Origin: Cyprinodon diabolis
Taxonomy: Eukaryota > Chordata > Actinopteri > Cyprinodontiformes > Cyprinodontidae
Length of the DNA stretch: 64,000 bases
Direction of reading: 5' to 3'
NCBI GenBank assembly: GCA_030533445.1
Contig: CM060069.1
Location: forward strand, 31,482,337-31,546,336
The notes beneath the pieces were generated by a model, which was not told the DNA's origin, did no database searches, and saw only the letters and a list, made by a program, of their open reading frames with translations. Positions 47,555 to 59,661 of the stretch are shown here, piece by piece. Each line of letters opens with the position of its first letter. Positions within the stretch are counted from its first letter, which is position 1. A program made the position numbers and the translations under genes.

Positions 47555-48163
47555 GGCTGCGTTCACACTGCAGCCTGAAGTGACCCAAATCCGATTTTTT
47601 TGGCCCATATGCGACCTGTATCTGATCTTTTCTTGGCTGTCTGAACAACTCAGATCCGTTTTTTTCCAATGCGACCCAGGCCACTTGGCTATGTGATCCT
47701 GAATCCGATACGAATCTGATCTTTTCAAATGCTACCTGTGTCTGAACGGCCTGGTCATATTCATCCGACCTGAACCCCATTAATACCCAACAAAGGTCAC
47801 TATTCTGGGTCTTGCTATAAAGAAGCGGCAACAAAAACAATAACCATAGCAGACAATGATGCGGAGAGAAGTATTTATGCTTAACCAGCTTGAAAAGATT
47901 GTGTTTTTATGGTTGGCAAAGATCGCTAGATGCGCTCCGGCACTACCATCCATGTTTACTTCTGTAAACACAGATTACGCTGGCCTGTGACGTCATTGCG
48001 TCCTCTACTGCACATGCGGGACACTTCCGTTGTATGACTACAGTTCACACAGGAGATCACATACAAGTCGCATATATTTGGAAATGTAAACGGCAATATA
48101 AAAAAATCGAATTTCACAAAAAAATCAGAACTGAGCATCAAGGCCTGCAGTGTGAACGTAGCC
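47555..48163. mobile_element. PIF/Harbinger-like MITE
   Basis: A 609-bp element beginning GGCTGCGTTCACACTGCAG and ending CTGCAGTGTGAACGTAGCC, inverted termini that agree at 18 of 19 bases, flanked by TTA on both sides (47552-47554 and 48164-48166). A 3-bp TWA duplication with GG-rich termini fits PIF/Harbinger. Further inward, both arms carry an ATCCGATTTTTTT or TCTGATTTTTTT word. Frames inside (for example 47780-47971) show no transposase or MADF/Myb motif that I can recognise. Confidence 0.75.
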
Positions 48164-48962
48164 TTACTCATGCTGCTCCTGTGCTTCCTTTTGTTATTCG
48201 ATGTAATAACAAAAGCTCAGTTTTTCACCTCTCATCTTTACTTAAATATATCAGATCCCAGACCATTTTTACACCTGGGCACAACTACTTTTGACAATGC
48301 TACTAATGTTTCCTAGTTTGAACCAAACATTTTCACTGCAATTATGAGCCCAGTCCAAACATAGTTGATCAGTTCACATATAAACCAAGCCAGAGTGGGA
48401 AAGAAACTCAGACCTGGCATCTTAGACCAGACCACCAAATTTAGTAACACACTTCCTTTAACTTCCGAGCTAAAATCCATCAAGCCATCCTCATGAAGTT
48501 ATAAAGATGACACAAGACAACACAGAGACACACATAAAATATAAACATGTGTTGATAATGGCCCCTAATATATGAACAGTATAACCCTTCTTTAGTCAAA
48601 TAGATGACTTTAGCCTTTGGAGGTCTGATTTCCTCTCCGCTTTCATGTCATAGGTAACCATGTCTCCACTATGGCTTTAGCTCTGTTGGGATATCTCAAA
48701 TAGACTGAGGTGTCAATTCTGAACCCTATTGAAATGGTGTCATTAAATTGACGCTGCACATCGCATGAGGTTAAGTTATCTTCACTCCGTTGAAAGGTTG
48801 GGTTTTCTGTTGGAGCAGATTGATTCTTTACTCGGGTTTGAAGATGACAAGGTAGAACTTTAGATCTATGCTAATGGTCTTTAATGTGGTTTATAATGAG
48901 TTTTCTTCCTTAACCAATTTTTGTGTTTTTTTGCTTTGTTTTTATTTAGTTATATTGCCTAG

Positions 48963-49386
48963 TAGGAGTGTAGGAAAAATTCGATTTGGCGATAAATCAT
49001 GATTTTTGGTTGCCCAATATCATATCGATGTTTCAAATCCTAATATCGATTTTAAAAAAATATATAAATTTTACCTGAAAACAATGAGGGAGGATGGGAT
49101 ACCTCTGCCCCGCCACTCTTGTAGATTTTCTTGTGTGGCGCAGCACCATTTCTGATGAGGCAGTCACAGTAGAAGACGTAGACTGAATCAAAACCAAAAC
49201 AATATGGATACGAAAATAACTGAATAATTACCTTCTGATGAACATATACAGAACTTACTTTTTTTTTACCTATACACTTAATTTTTATGGCTGAAAAAAT
49301 ATTGCAGCATAGTAATATCGCAATAATGTGATAATATCGCATCGTGGCACATATTGTATCTCAACACACATCAATACTCACCCCTA
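48963..49386. mobile_element. Non-autonomous hAT-like element with CGAT-rich arms
   Basis: It begins TAGGAGTGTAGG and ends ACTCACCCCTA, inverted termini of the TAGGGGTG type. The left arm has ATATCATATCGATG and TAATATCGATTTT, the right arm AATATCGCAATAATG and AATATCGCATCG. The 8-bp flanks agree at only four positions, so the assignment to hAT rests on the terminus type. Confidence 0.45.
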
Positions 49387-50306
49387 TTGTCACTTTAATA
49401 CATTCACCAAACTAGAAATTGTTGTTTCTCGTTTTCATTTTATCTCTCAGGCTTCTTTTCTGACACTGCCTTGGTAGCCAAAGGCAGATTGTGTAGCCTT
49501 TATTCATTAAAAAAAGCCTTATTAATGACAATATTTTTTATCAGGACTTTGAACTCACCTTGTAAATGTCTTTTCATTGAAATAAATGGTGCACATTGTT
49601 TGTTTTAAAGTAAAATGTGTTTCCCCTGACATTTATGAGAGAATAAATTAAATTTGCAATACTAAAGTGCATAAATCCTAACCTGTATCCAGCAAAGCAG
49701 ATGGGGAGAGAAACCATGAAAGCTTTTCATTTACAATCTTAAAACACAGTGGAAGACCTGCCAGCAGAGAGTGTGCCACTTTTTACCGCATCCTCCCATG
49801 AATTTTTGATCCCTTGCTTGCCACGCTGTGCCTCTCTGTTCTCTCATTAGAAGAGACAGCCAGTGTGGCCCCCATAGCTCTTTACAGTACATCCCAAATG
49901 CAATCATTAGCATTTTATTCATAGCTTCTGAAACTAATTCTATTTCAAACTCTATATCGTTAGCCTTGTGCTCAAAGTCTCACAATATTGTAATGAAGAG
50001 CATTAACACAAAGCTCTGCATTAACTTTTATGCGATCGTGTGTAAGCACATTCTTCTAGAGCCATGTTTATTTAGGCCAATTTCAGTTTTTTTTCCCTAT
50101 CTTAATCCATTTCTTCAACAGATGGCATTCGAGTGAGACAACTAGGACTTACAAAAAATAAAAAGCTTCGATTTTGTAGTTTGGAAAACAAATGTAAAGA
50201 AAAGAACCTTTGAAACGGTCCTGTCAAAGAAAGAGTAACACATGTTGCAGGTACTTATTACAGTGGAAAGAATGAAATAATTACAACAGGGCAGGCATCC
50301 GGCTTA

Positions 50307-51012
50307 AGCCCCATTTACAATACCCTCTGAAAACCGTTCTGTCCTGAGTTCAGACCAAGCTTGGATCAGTTAAGCGTGCCGAGCTTGGTTCCATACAGCC
50401 GTTTACACATCACCGTAACACCGTACCTCTCCTCATAGTGATTATCTATGGTACTACTGCTCTCTAGAAAGAAACAATCAAATCAACATAGCGATGCCTG
50501 TAACATTCAGGAAGTTTGGTTATAATTCTGATATTTCATTGTTTGCGGAGAGTCAGGCGAAGAAGGCAGCCTTTGGTAAATTTACTTGACAGAGTCAGCT
50601 TTTGAGAAGGAGATACAACAAACAATAGTCTAATCAGGGCTTACATATGCAAGGGAAAAAAACAGACTTTGAGATTCATCACACTGCTAAGCTTACTGCT
50701 TGCTCAACACTGGAAATTGTATGGCAAGGTAGGGATGCATGTATTTTTATGAATGTCTGAAATTTTGTGATTACGGAGCCTGACTGTAAGGAGATTACGT
50801 GGCCTGCTCATGCGCTCTTTGTTATCTGAGAAGTGAACCGGAACTGAACCGCGCTGAGCCCTATTGTTGAACTAGTACCAGTCTAACGAGGATAGGTTGT
50901 GTCTGGCACGGTCCGGTTCAATTTTTTTGCGCCATTAACACTCAACAGTTATCTCGCTTACCATGCTCAGACCGATCTCGGTACGATTTCAAAAACATAG
51001 CGTAAATGGGGC
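50307..51012. mobile_element. MITE with AGCCCCATTTAC termini
   Basis: It begins AGCCCCATTTAC and ends GTAAATGGGGC(T), giving inverted termini of 11-12 bases. TTA lies directly left of the left end (50304-50306) and directly right of the right end (51013-51015), suggesting a 3-bp duplication as in PIF/Harbinger, although the exact last base is ambiguous. The G+C content is higher in both arms than around it, and the right arm has the CGGTCCGGTTCAAT and CCGATCTCGG words. No transposase frame. Confidence 0.5.
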
Positions 51013-53104
51013 TTAGTTAAACTGATGGTAGCTGGCGAAAGTATCACACAACTTCCTTCTTTGGTTAAGAGTGTGCAGTTTATATTAACTGGAAATAAGG
51101 GATTAAAAGCATAGTTGGGATATTAATGTTACAGTCACAATTGTAGTTTATGATACCCAAATTGAACAAGTCAAAGACAGATGAATAATAGAAGTAGAGA
51201 ATTTACTTCACAAATGCATACACTCTCTAACCAGGGCTGGATCAGCAGTACTGAAATCATACAGAATGGCAAAGAAAATAATTGTGCTCAGAGACTGGTG
51301 TGATTGTGATGTGGAAACCAGATAAGTAAAGTCAGCAAAATAACTGTAGCTTAGTGGAAGCCAAGACTAAGGAACAAATGAAATTGGACTAATGGCATTA
51401 AAGAATTATGGAGCAAATTAAAAAACAATACATGCTAAGAAAACACCTAAAAAAAAGAATACAGTTAACTCAAATTCAAGCACCCAAGACACAGAACTTG
51501 ACCCACTTAAATGACAAACTCCATGTGATCATGACAGTTATGATAGAGCAGCGCACCATATGCTTTACTTAACACTTTAATGAGAGACATTTTCCTCAAA
51601 CTGTAAAAAAAAAAAAAAATGCAAAGAACAGCCATGCTGTTAACCTGCCCTTGACTGGCCAATGAAAATCACTCAACTATGCACCTATTACTTATCCCAG
51701 AGGTTACCCAAGAAGTTAGAACCTCAAACCACTTAAAGGCTCACTGGCTTAAGTTTAGGTCGATGTTAATGATTCATTTGGTGTTCATGATGCCTGACCA
51801 GTCAGATATGTCTCGGTTACAAAAGCTGTTTGTCAGGAGCTGTGACAAGCACCAGATCAATGAGAGATCATTTTCAAGAAGATCGTTTTTGCTGTTGCTG
51901 CAAATGTTTTAGGAACATCTTGATGTGGCAGCCCTATAGAAAACATCTGTAACAGATCTCCAATCTGACTGGATGCACCGATGTGACCAGCTTTTTCATT
52001 ATGAAAAATAAACTTCATTGTAAGCAGACCCTCAGTTATATCAAACTTTTTTTTGAACCTGAGAAGCTGGAAAAAATAGACAACAAAGGAAACAACTATG
52101 AAGTGCTCAAACATCCAGCTAAACACTGTTTTACTTAGCATAAGCTGCAGGCAGAGTGAGTGGAGGCGACAAGTGGAGGCGGAGAACTTAAGTCTGTTTT
52201 CTTTTTTGTCAGTGAAATATAAACACAGAAAAAGAAACATCCATATGTTTCCACTGGCAAATGTTCCTCTCTCTTTTCTTATCTCTCTCATCATCCTATC
52301 ACTGACATATACTGTAGGCACAAGTAAGAAATGTCATTAGCTGCATTTGAATGCCCCCAGGAGTTTCAGACTAAGTTGTAAATAAAAGTTGCAACTGTGT
52401 CTTGACTGATCTTGAGAAAGGAAAATCCAGAGTTTAGCATGTCCGAGAATGCAGCAAAAGGAAGACTGAAAATGTAGTCTGAGGACTGATCTTAGGAGGC
52501 AAAACAAAGTACTAGTCCTAAGCACGGCACCACTAATCTGTAGCTTAGAATGTTATAGTCGATCTGTTTAATTGCAACCTGCATACGTAAGAAACATTTT
52601 AAAACGTCCTTTGAAGTTTAATAAAGTTCCGTGATTGCTTATTCTTTACTCTTATACTCCAGTGGGAGTTATGCATTCTCCAGTATCAAGGCTGGGTTCG
52701 TAGCCCGAGGGGTGTCTGCACCAAGTGGAATCACTCTGATTTTCTAAAATTCCAGCAATCCGTTGTGATGGCTTTATGGCCCAGTGGGAGACAAGTACTT
52801 CTATCTCACTCACAAATAACATTAAAACAATACAATGGGTTAAATAATTCCAAACCGGTGAATGACTCAAAATTATGGCAACATAGTGTTCAATGAAAAA
52901 AATACCCAAGCAGAGAGCTCACAAGTACTGCTGAAATGTGACTGACTGAAGATATAAAAAGGCCATTATTGTATATAGCACAGCTAAGTGCAGGTTGAAT
53001 TAGAACAATCATCAGTTGAAATGGGCAAATTCACACAATAAAAAAGCAAAATCCTGCACTTGAAATGACTCTCAGCACCACACCTATGTTATGCAAAGAC
53101 CTTA

Positions 53105-53400
53105 TCAAATAAGCAAATTGTATAAATTTTCTGGCTGCACTATCAGAAAAGTTTTTATTAACGAACTTAGTTCACAGAAAGCATCCAGGCTTTTACCTTT
53201 AGAAGTTGTTATTTTTCTTTTAAAGGTGTAAGTCAAGTCTTTAAAGACATGCTCCCACGACAGCTTTGACTCGATCACCATCAACAACACTGCAGAAAGC
53301 CTCTTCTGACCCATTTTTGTTAATTATCGTTTTATTTGCTTTAAAAGCGAAAGTCCTCTCTCCTTTACAGTTGCTAAAGTTATAGTTTGCTCAGGCTGGG
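53105..53400 (-). pseudogene. hAT transposase C-terminal (dimerisation) relic
   Basis: On the minus strand, in one frame, TLATVKERGLSLLKQIKR is followed by one stop, then LTKMGQKRLSAVLLMVIESK. This matches the order of the conserved hAT dimerisation region (TVATxERSFSxLKxIKxYLRSTMGQxRLxxLxLLxIExxL). The catalytic part upstream is not recognisable, and an in-frame stop separates the two halves. No terminal repeats were found. The frame of 69 codons at 53105-53314 is the open part of this relic. Confidence 0.5.
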
Positions 53401-56400
53401 CATAGCTGGTAAAGGTGCGATGCTTCTAAGCTAATGCTGACTTGCTCAAAATTTCATTAATCTTATGGAGACTTCTTACTCTTAGCACTTTCTTTCTCTA
53501 CTAAAATTTCGGTAATTACTGATGTCCATTTTCTGCCATTACAATCATTGCACATTTTTCTACAGGTGTACTCACAGATTTAAAAACATATTTGTCAGCA
53601 GAAAGGCCCCTCCCTGCGTCCGATGGCCCATATGGTAGGCCCAGCACAGTTCAGTATGCAACAGTGTAATGACGTTAAAAAGCACAACCTTGTACTTAGA
53701 AGAACCTAGCACATGTACATTGCATACACAATGTGCTATAGTTCACTTTCCACTCTCAGGGCCCATGTCAGTCAGAGTTTTGGAACCTGCTCTGTTGATT
53801 CTGTTGTATGTCATTTTCTTCACTTGGTAGAATTCCCTCAGCCTTACTCCTGCTCTGATAGTCCAGTTTGAGAGTTTTTCATTTGGACAGCTAAAGGCCA
53901 GAGGCCAGTGGAACAGAGCTCTCTAGTTTATTCTAAACAAACAGCCTAGAGAAACAGGAAAAAGTCTACAGAATACAGTCTGGGACAGCTGATTTATCAC
54001 TTCAGACTTTGGCATTTTTTCCCCTCTAATGTTTGATGTAGAAAGTATGAGCCTGGGAAACAACAGGCACTTAATATTTAATCTCTTTAAATGTATTTAG
54101 AGCTCAGATTACACAAAAACAAATACCAACTGATTTGCCTGGCAAACAAGTTATAAATCAATATCTAATTAATGAGGAGAGTATAAATCACTGCAGGCCA
54201 TCATTTAAATCATTAGTGGTATTTCCTCCAAGTAATTATGGCTAAATGCATGCAAACTGCCCCCAGCTGTTGATTTGCTGATACTGCAAGTACATCTGCT
54301 TTACCATTTGTGGTCAAACGATTTAAACACAAATTATTTAATTCTTGCCTTTACTGAAAACATCTATTTACATGTCCTACTACCTAGAAAAAAATTGTCT
54401 GTTGAATTTCAAGTTACCCGATAATTGACAAAGATTTGTGGTAAAGATCTGTGATATAGTCTGATTTTTTTGTAACGTACTTTCTTTTTTGATTTTTCTA
54501 ATCTACACTCTACTCCATATAATCTCTTACATCATCTGCTGAATGCAAATGATTTCACTACAGCCTCTTTTCCCTAAGCCATAGCAATCTGAAATTTGTA
54601 GCATGAACTTTCTGCTGCTGTTATATGTAGGTATAGATAGCTTTATATAGATATTTGCATACAGATATAAGGGCACAGGGCAAGAGGACCCAAAAAAGGA
54701 TGAAATGAAAAACAGCAGAAAGAAGGAAGCGTGTAAAATAATACGTAAAGGCCTCAAACCAAGGGAAGTTAGGACGTACCTTTCACACTTAATTTAACTT
54801 TCATACTTCTCTAGACAGTAAGAAGCAACCATCCACATACAATAGGGTAGTTCCCTTTCACTTAAAACAAGTGTTTTAGCCAATATAGTGCATTTTGAAA
54901 TGAGATATAAGTTTTCAATGCATACAAAGGATTATTGTGATGTATTTGTTTCATACTCTAAACATTTTATGGTTCTCTAGCTCCTGCATTTGCTCTTCAA
55001 GTGACATTCTATGTATATTCTGTCAAAGAAAAAGATTTAGTTTTAATATGTGTTGTTTGTAAACTCAGAATGTGTTACACATTTTGGGAGCTTCTCCAAA
55101 CTGGTACTACAGTGTATTTGTGTAATGTGTGATAGTTCATAGATTTAGCATAATCTAGAGTAGTACACTGTAAGACAGGATGTCATACAGTGCACTCTCA
55201 ACTTAAGATAAAGTACATTTGCATGAGTGACCCACCATACACTTTGAAAGGAGTAACAAATCCAAAAGCACTCTGAGACATCCACGGCCAGCAAGTCACC
55301 TGAACTAATGGAAATATTGCTCTGAGGCAAATAACAAGAGCAGATTTTGTCCTTCAGCCCACTCACATTCACATACAGTAACGATCCTCTGAGCAGCACG
55401 TCTGTAGGTTGTTTGCTCCCAAACACATGATTCATTCTCGACCATATCAGCCCCCATACGCTCAACCCTTGTACCCAGCTGCACAGAAGTATAATGGCCT
55501 TTTATCGATTCTCCTGTCTTTCATCGTCTTTCTTCTCTTTTTTTTTCTTGCCCTGTGCTCAGCACTGCAATGAAAGGTGGTTAAGAAAAGATGCTGCATG
55601 AGGAGTGGGGTTATGCTTGTTTTTTAACCTGGCCATCAAGGGTGGCAACACGTGCATGTGTCAAAGATAATGTGCTTCCTTGTGCATGCAGATAAGTGGC
55701 TGGGTGTATGTGGTGGATGGGTTTGTTAATAAAGAAGCCATTTGAAGAGTCAAATGTTTATCAGGGGATGTATGCAAATTGAATTCATGAATAAGACATA
55801 TTTTTCACATATATGCAACACCAGGCGAGAATTTTAAAGCCAGAGTGAGTAAGTAGGTGATACTTTTGGAAAATACATACCTGTTTTGTACTTATTTTAG
55901 TAATAGAGTCTATAGAATGAAATAGACTGTTTAATGTAATCACTTGGATGAAGTTTGATTTAGATGTAGTGTATGGATCAGTGGTGACATAGCACTTACA
56001 ACATATGTAGCTGGGGCTCATTAGGAGCTTTTGGATGTTGCTTCAGCCCTAATGGCTCATTAGGTAATAACAGAAACTTTCCTTCAAACACTGAGACCAA
56101 GAAGACGGAGTCTGTTGAGGATGATTATGTAAAGCACAGTAAAAAAAAAAGTATTTCATTTTCTTTTAAAATCTTTTCTGATTTTACTTGTCAGTCTTAC
56201 AGATAAACTAACTGATAGTCAAAGATAGCCAAAGTGAATAAGAAACATTATTTATAGGTGGTAATTGTATTTATTCATTAATAGAAGAATGGGTCTGAGC
56301 CAAAACCGTCCTTCTTTTAATTGAGCAAACCAAAGAATAAAATTACCCCCTAAACTTATAATCGCTTTGGAACAAATAGCTTTCATAAAGCTTTTGCAAT

Positions 56401-57169
56401 ATATAGTATGTAGGTCTTTTACATCACTAACAAAGACTTTTTCTTAATCCACTTTATTAAATGTTTACATTCAACACTTTAAATGTTAAATAAATGAATG
56501 GGTTATGTTGATTAAAGTATTAAATCTCCTATTGGAGATTTTGTTTAAAAAGGAAGAAGTTATAAGCAGTCGCAAAACTTGTCATATTACTCCACAAAAC
56601 AAAAAAAAGAATAGCTTACCTTTGATTGTAAATCTTTTCCAGTTGAATCTTAAATCACATTTATTTTACTTTAGAAAGAGTTTTATAACGAAAAACAACA
56701 CTCGAAATGAATAAAGCAAAATCTGAAGACAAGTGCTTCTCTGCCTTTTAAAGAGTTAGGTCTCTTGACTGTCTTTCTTTGAGCTAATGATGTGCAGGAT
56801 CCACTGTTATAGCAAATCTTCTGACAGCCAAAGAACTGGGAGCTCAAGGATTACCAGCCGTTGTCTTAATTGATCTCATTATCTTCTTCCTGCTCTTCTG
56901 TACAGCCTTTCACTTTCAAGTGTATCTGGTGATATCTCTTAAATGACTGCAATTTAGTTGAACATATCATTCTTATTCTATTTGTTATGTGTAGTTTTTT
57001 CCTCTTTATACTTGAGACATCACCACAGAAGGTCTGCGAAACATTCAAACGACCCCATCTGGATACATTTCTTCAAAGTATCAATGTAAGGGAATCACTT
57101 TTTCTTCAAAGTTTTTGAGAATTTCTCAAATTTAAACATGATTTTATTATTTAGCTGATAATAAATGTA

Positions 57170-58781
57170 CAGGTGCTGGTCATAAAATTAGAATATCATG
57201 AAAAAGTAGATTGATTTCAGTAATTCCATTTAAAAAGTGAAACTTGTATATTATATTCATACATTACATACAAACTCATATATTTCAGATGTTTATTTTG
57301 TTTAATTTTGATGATTACAAATGACAACAAATGAAAATCTCAAATTCATCATATCAGAAAATTAGAATATTACTGAAGACCAATAAAAACAAAGGATTTA
57401 TAGAAATGTTGGCCAACTGAAAAGTATGAACATGAAAAGTATGAGCATGTACAGCACTCAGTATTTAGTTGGGCCTCCTTTGGCCTGTATTACTGCAGCA
57501 ATGCGGCGTGGCATGGAGTCGATCAGTCTGTGGCACTGCTCAGGTGTTATGATAGCCCAGGTTGCTCTAATAGTGGCTTTTAGCTCTTCTGAATTGTTGG
57601 GTCTGGTGTATTGCATCTTCTTCTTCACAATACCCCATAGATTTTCTATGGGGTTAAGGTCAGGAGAGTTTGCTGGCCAATTAAGAACAGGGATACCATG
57701 GTCCTTCAACCAGGTACTGGTAGCTTTGGCACTGTGTGCAGGTGCCAAGTCCTGTTGGAAAATGAAATCTGCATCTCCAAAAAGTTGGTCAGCTGCAGGA
57801 AGCATGAAGTGCTCTAAAACTTCCTGGTATGTGGCTGCGTTGACCCTGGACCTCAGAAAACACAATGGACCAACACCAGCAGATGACATGGCACCCCAAA
57901 CCATCACTGACTGTGGAAACTTTACACTGGACTTCAAGCAACGTGGATGAAGTGCCTCTCTTCTTTTCCTCCAGACTCTGGGACCTTGATTTCCAAAGGA
58001 AATGCAAAATTTACTTTCATCAGAGAACATGACTTTGGACCACTCACCAGCAGTCCAGTCCTGTTTCTCTTTAGCCCAGGCAAGACGCTTCTGACGCTGT
58101 CTGTGGTTCAAGAGTGGCTTGACACAAGGAATGCGACAGCAGAAACCCATGTCTTTCATACGTCTGTGTGTGGTGGTTCTTGAAGCACTCACTCCAGCTG
58201 CAGTCCACTCTTTGTGAATCTCCCCCACATTTTTGAATGGGTTTTGTTTCACAATCCTCTCCAGGGTGCGGTTATCTCTCTTGCTTGTACACTTTTTTCG
58301 ACCACATCTTTTCCTTCCCTTCGCCTCTCTATTAATGTGCTTGGACACTGAGCTCTGTGAACAGCCAGCCTCTTTAGCGATGACCTTTTGTGTCTTGCCC
58401 TCCTTGTGCAAGGTGTCGATGGTCGTCTTTTGGACAACTGTCAAGTCAGCAGTCTTCCCCATGATTGTGTAGCCTATAGAACTAGACTGAAAGACCATTT
58501 AAAGGCTTTTGCAGGTGGTTTGAGTTAATTAGCTGATTAGAGTGTGGCACCAGGGGCCATCAATTTTGAACCTTTTCACAATATTCTAATTTTCTGATAT
58601 GATGAATTTGAGATTTTCATTTGTTGTCATTTGTAATCATCAAAATTAAACAAAATAAACATCTGAAATATATGAGTTTGTATGTAATGTATGAATATAA
58701 TATACAAGTTTCACTTTTTAAATGGAATTACTGAAATCAATCTACTTTTTCATGATATTCTAATTTTATGACCAGCACCTG
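57170..58781 (-). mobile_element. Tc1/mariner transposon 2 with long inverted repeats
   Basis: A 1612-bp element flanked by TA (57168-57169 and 58782-58783). The terminal inverted repeats run 57170-57371 and 58580-58781, about 202 bp each, and by eye read as the same sequence throughout. They begin CAGGTGCTGGTCATAAAATT and end GAATATT. The two arms and the intact transposase between them point to a recent insertion. Copy is antisense to the host gene. Confidence 0.95.
57458..58462 (-). CDS. Tc1-family transposase, DD34E type, full length
   Basis: A 334-residue frame from the ATG at 58460-58462 (MGKTADLTVVQKTTIDTLHK), with no stop or frameshift; an in-frame ATG at 58498 would add 12 residues. 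The N-terminal region contains a helix-turn-helix (VIAKEAGCSQSSVSKHI) and a basic GRKRCGRKKC stretch. The catalytic triad appears as FSDESKF, QQDLAPAHSAK and [12 protein letters not shown]. The protein ends IQAKGGPTKY. It should bind the element's inverted repeats and catalyse cut-and-paste transposition into TA. Only about 87 bp separate its stop from the inner edge of one repeat. The best start is uncertain between the two ATGs; the family assignment is not. Confidence 0.93.
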   Translation of the reverse strand: MGKTADLTVVQKTTIDTLHKEGKTQKVIAKEAGCSQSSVSKHINREAKGRKRCGRKKCTSKRDNRTLERIVKQNPFKNVGEIHKEWTAAGVSASRTTTHRRMKDMGFCCRIPCVKPLLNHRQRQKRLAWAKEKQDWTAGEWSKVMFSDESKFCISFGNQGPRVWRKRREALHPRCLKSSVKFPQSVMVWGAMSSAGVGPLCFLRSRVNAATYQEVLEHFMLPAADQLFGDADFIFQQDLAPAHSAKATSTWLKDHGIPVLNWPANSPDLNPIENLWGIVKKKMQYTRPNNSEELKATIRATWAIITPEQCHRLIDSMPRRIAAVIQAKGGPTKY

Positions 58782-59174
58782 TATATTTTAGTACCGTTTT
58801 AGGGTGACAAAAAAAAAGACAATAGTCACATTTTAAACAAAATAATGACGTACTTATTAGATATTTCAAAGCACTGTATAAGAAGATGATGGCTTCTTTC
58901 TGAATTTGGTATGACAGCAACATTAGAAGACATTTGTGTGAGCCACGGCTGATGAATCTCTTCAGCTGAAAGAGACACTGCTAAGAGATCTGATAGAACC
59001 TGTAGCAGAAGTTCAAGCTGGTTTTGAAAAAAGTAAACGTATCCAAAAATTGAGTCTCTTTGCTTTCATAGGATAAAACCGTTTCCAAGGTTACCCAACA
59101 ATTGAGAGTGAGAATTTCATAAATAAGCATTGGATACTGTATATAGCTTCATATAGATGCTTAGAAATTAAAAT

Positions 59175-59661
59175 AGGTAAATTCTGAGTTCACACATGCT
59201 GGCGAAGTTGCTTTGACGCTTTGTTGCTCTAGATGCCCAGCGCTCTGGTTGTTTATCTGCTCTATTATGTAGCTGCAAGCTGGAGAGCAGCTTATAGCAA
59301 CATAACAATCCATTCTCCCGGCTTTTTTTTAAACCTTTGAAGTTTAACCCCTTGATATTTATTTATTCTTGATATGCAGACTGCTCTGCAGAAACAATAA
59401 CAGCTTCATTGTAGTGTCTGTGTCCCCCAAAAAACTCCTGCATCAGCTTTTCTGAATGGTTTGACACTCCGGCGTCCAGCGGCAAAAGTTCAATTTGCTG
59501 AACTCCAGCATCAAACGCTTGGATGCTCCATCGCCAGATGGTCAGATGCGCCACTCCTGATGCTCAGTCGTGCTACTGGACCTCCTGACGCCGACCCACA
59601 TAGACTTTGCATGTAAATCAGATGCTTTGACTCCCAAAACGCGTTCTGATCTGAAGGCACC
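59175..59661. mobile_element. Possible MITE, unclassified
   Basis: A 487-bp GC-richer block that begins GGTAAATTCTGAGTTCACAC and ends TTCTGATCTGAAGGCACC. Short GGT.../...ACC ends are flanked by ATA on both sides. Interior words such as GGCGTCCAGCGGC and CTGACGCCGACCC are unlike the surrounding AT-rich intron. The inverted repeat is weak, so this is a suggestion only. Confidence 0.3.

Noticed and set aside
51857..52321. 154-codon frame on the minus strand
   Set aside because: The part KFDITEGLLTMKF looked faintly like a hAT-derived protein, but nothing else in the frame supports it, and no terminal repeats were found.
52660..52760. tRNA-like phrase GGGTTCGTAGCCC
   Set aside because: It does not fold into a cloverleaf with A and B boxes at the right distance.
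55145..55465. 106-codon frame on the minus strand
   Set aside because: No recognisable family and no exon signals.
57426..57950. 174-codon frame on the plus strand
   Set aside because: Antisense shadow of the transposase at 57458-58462.
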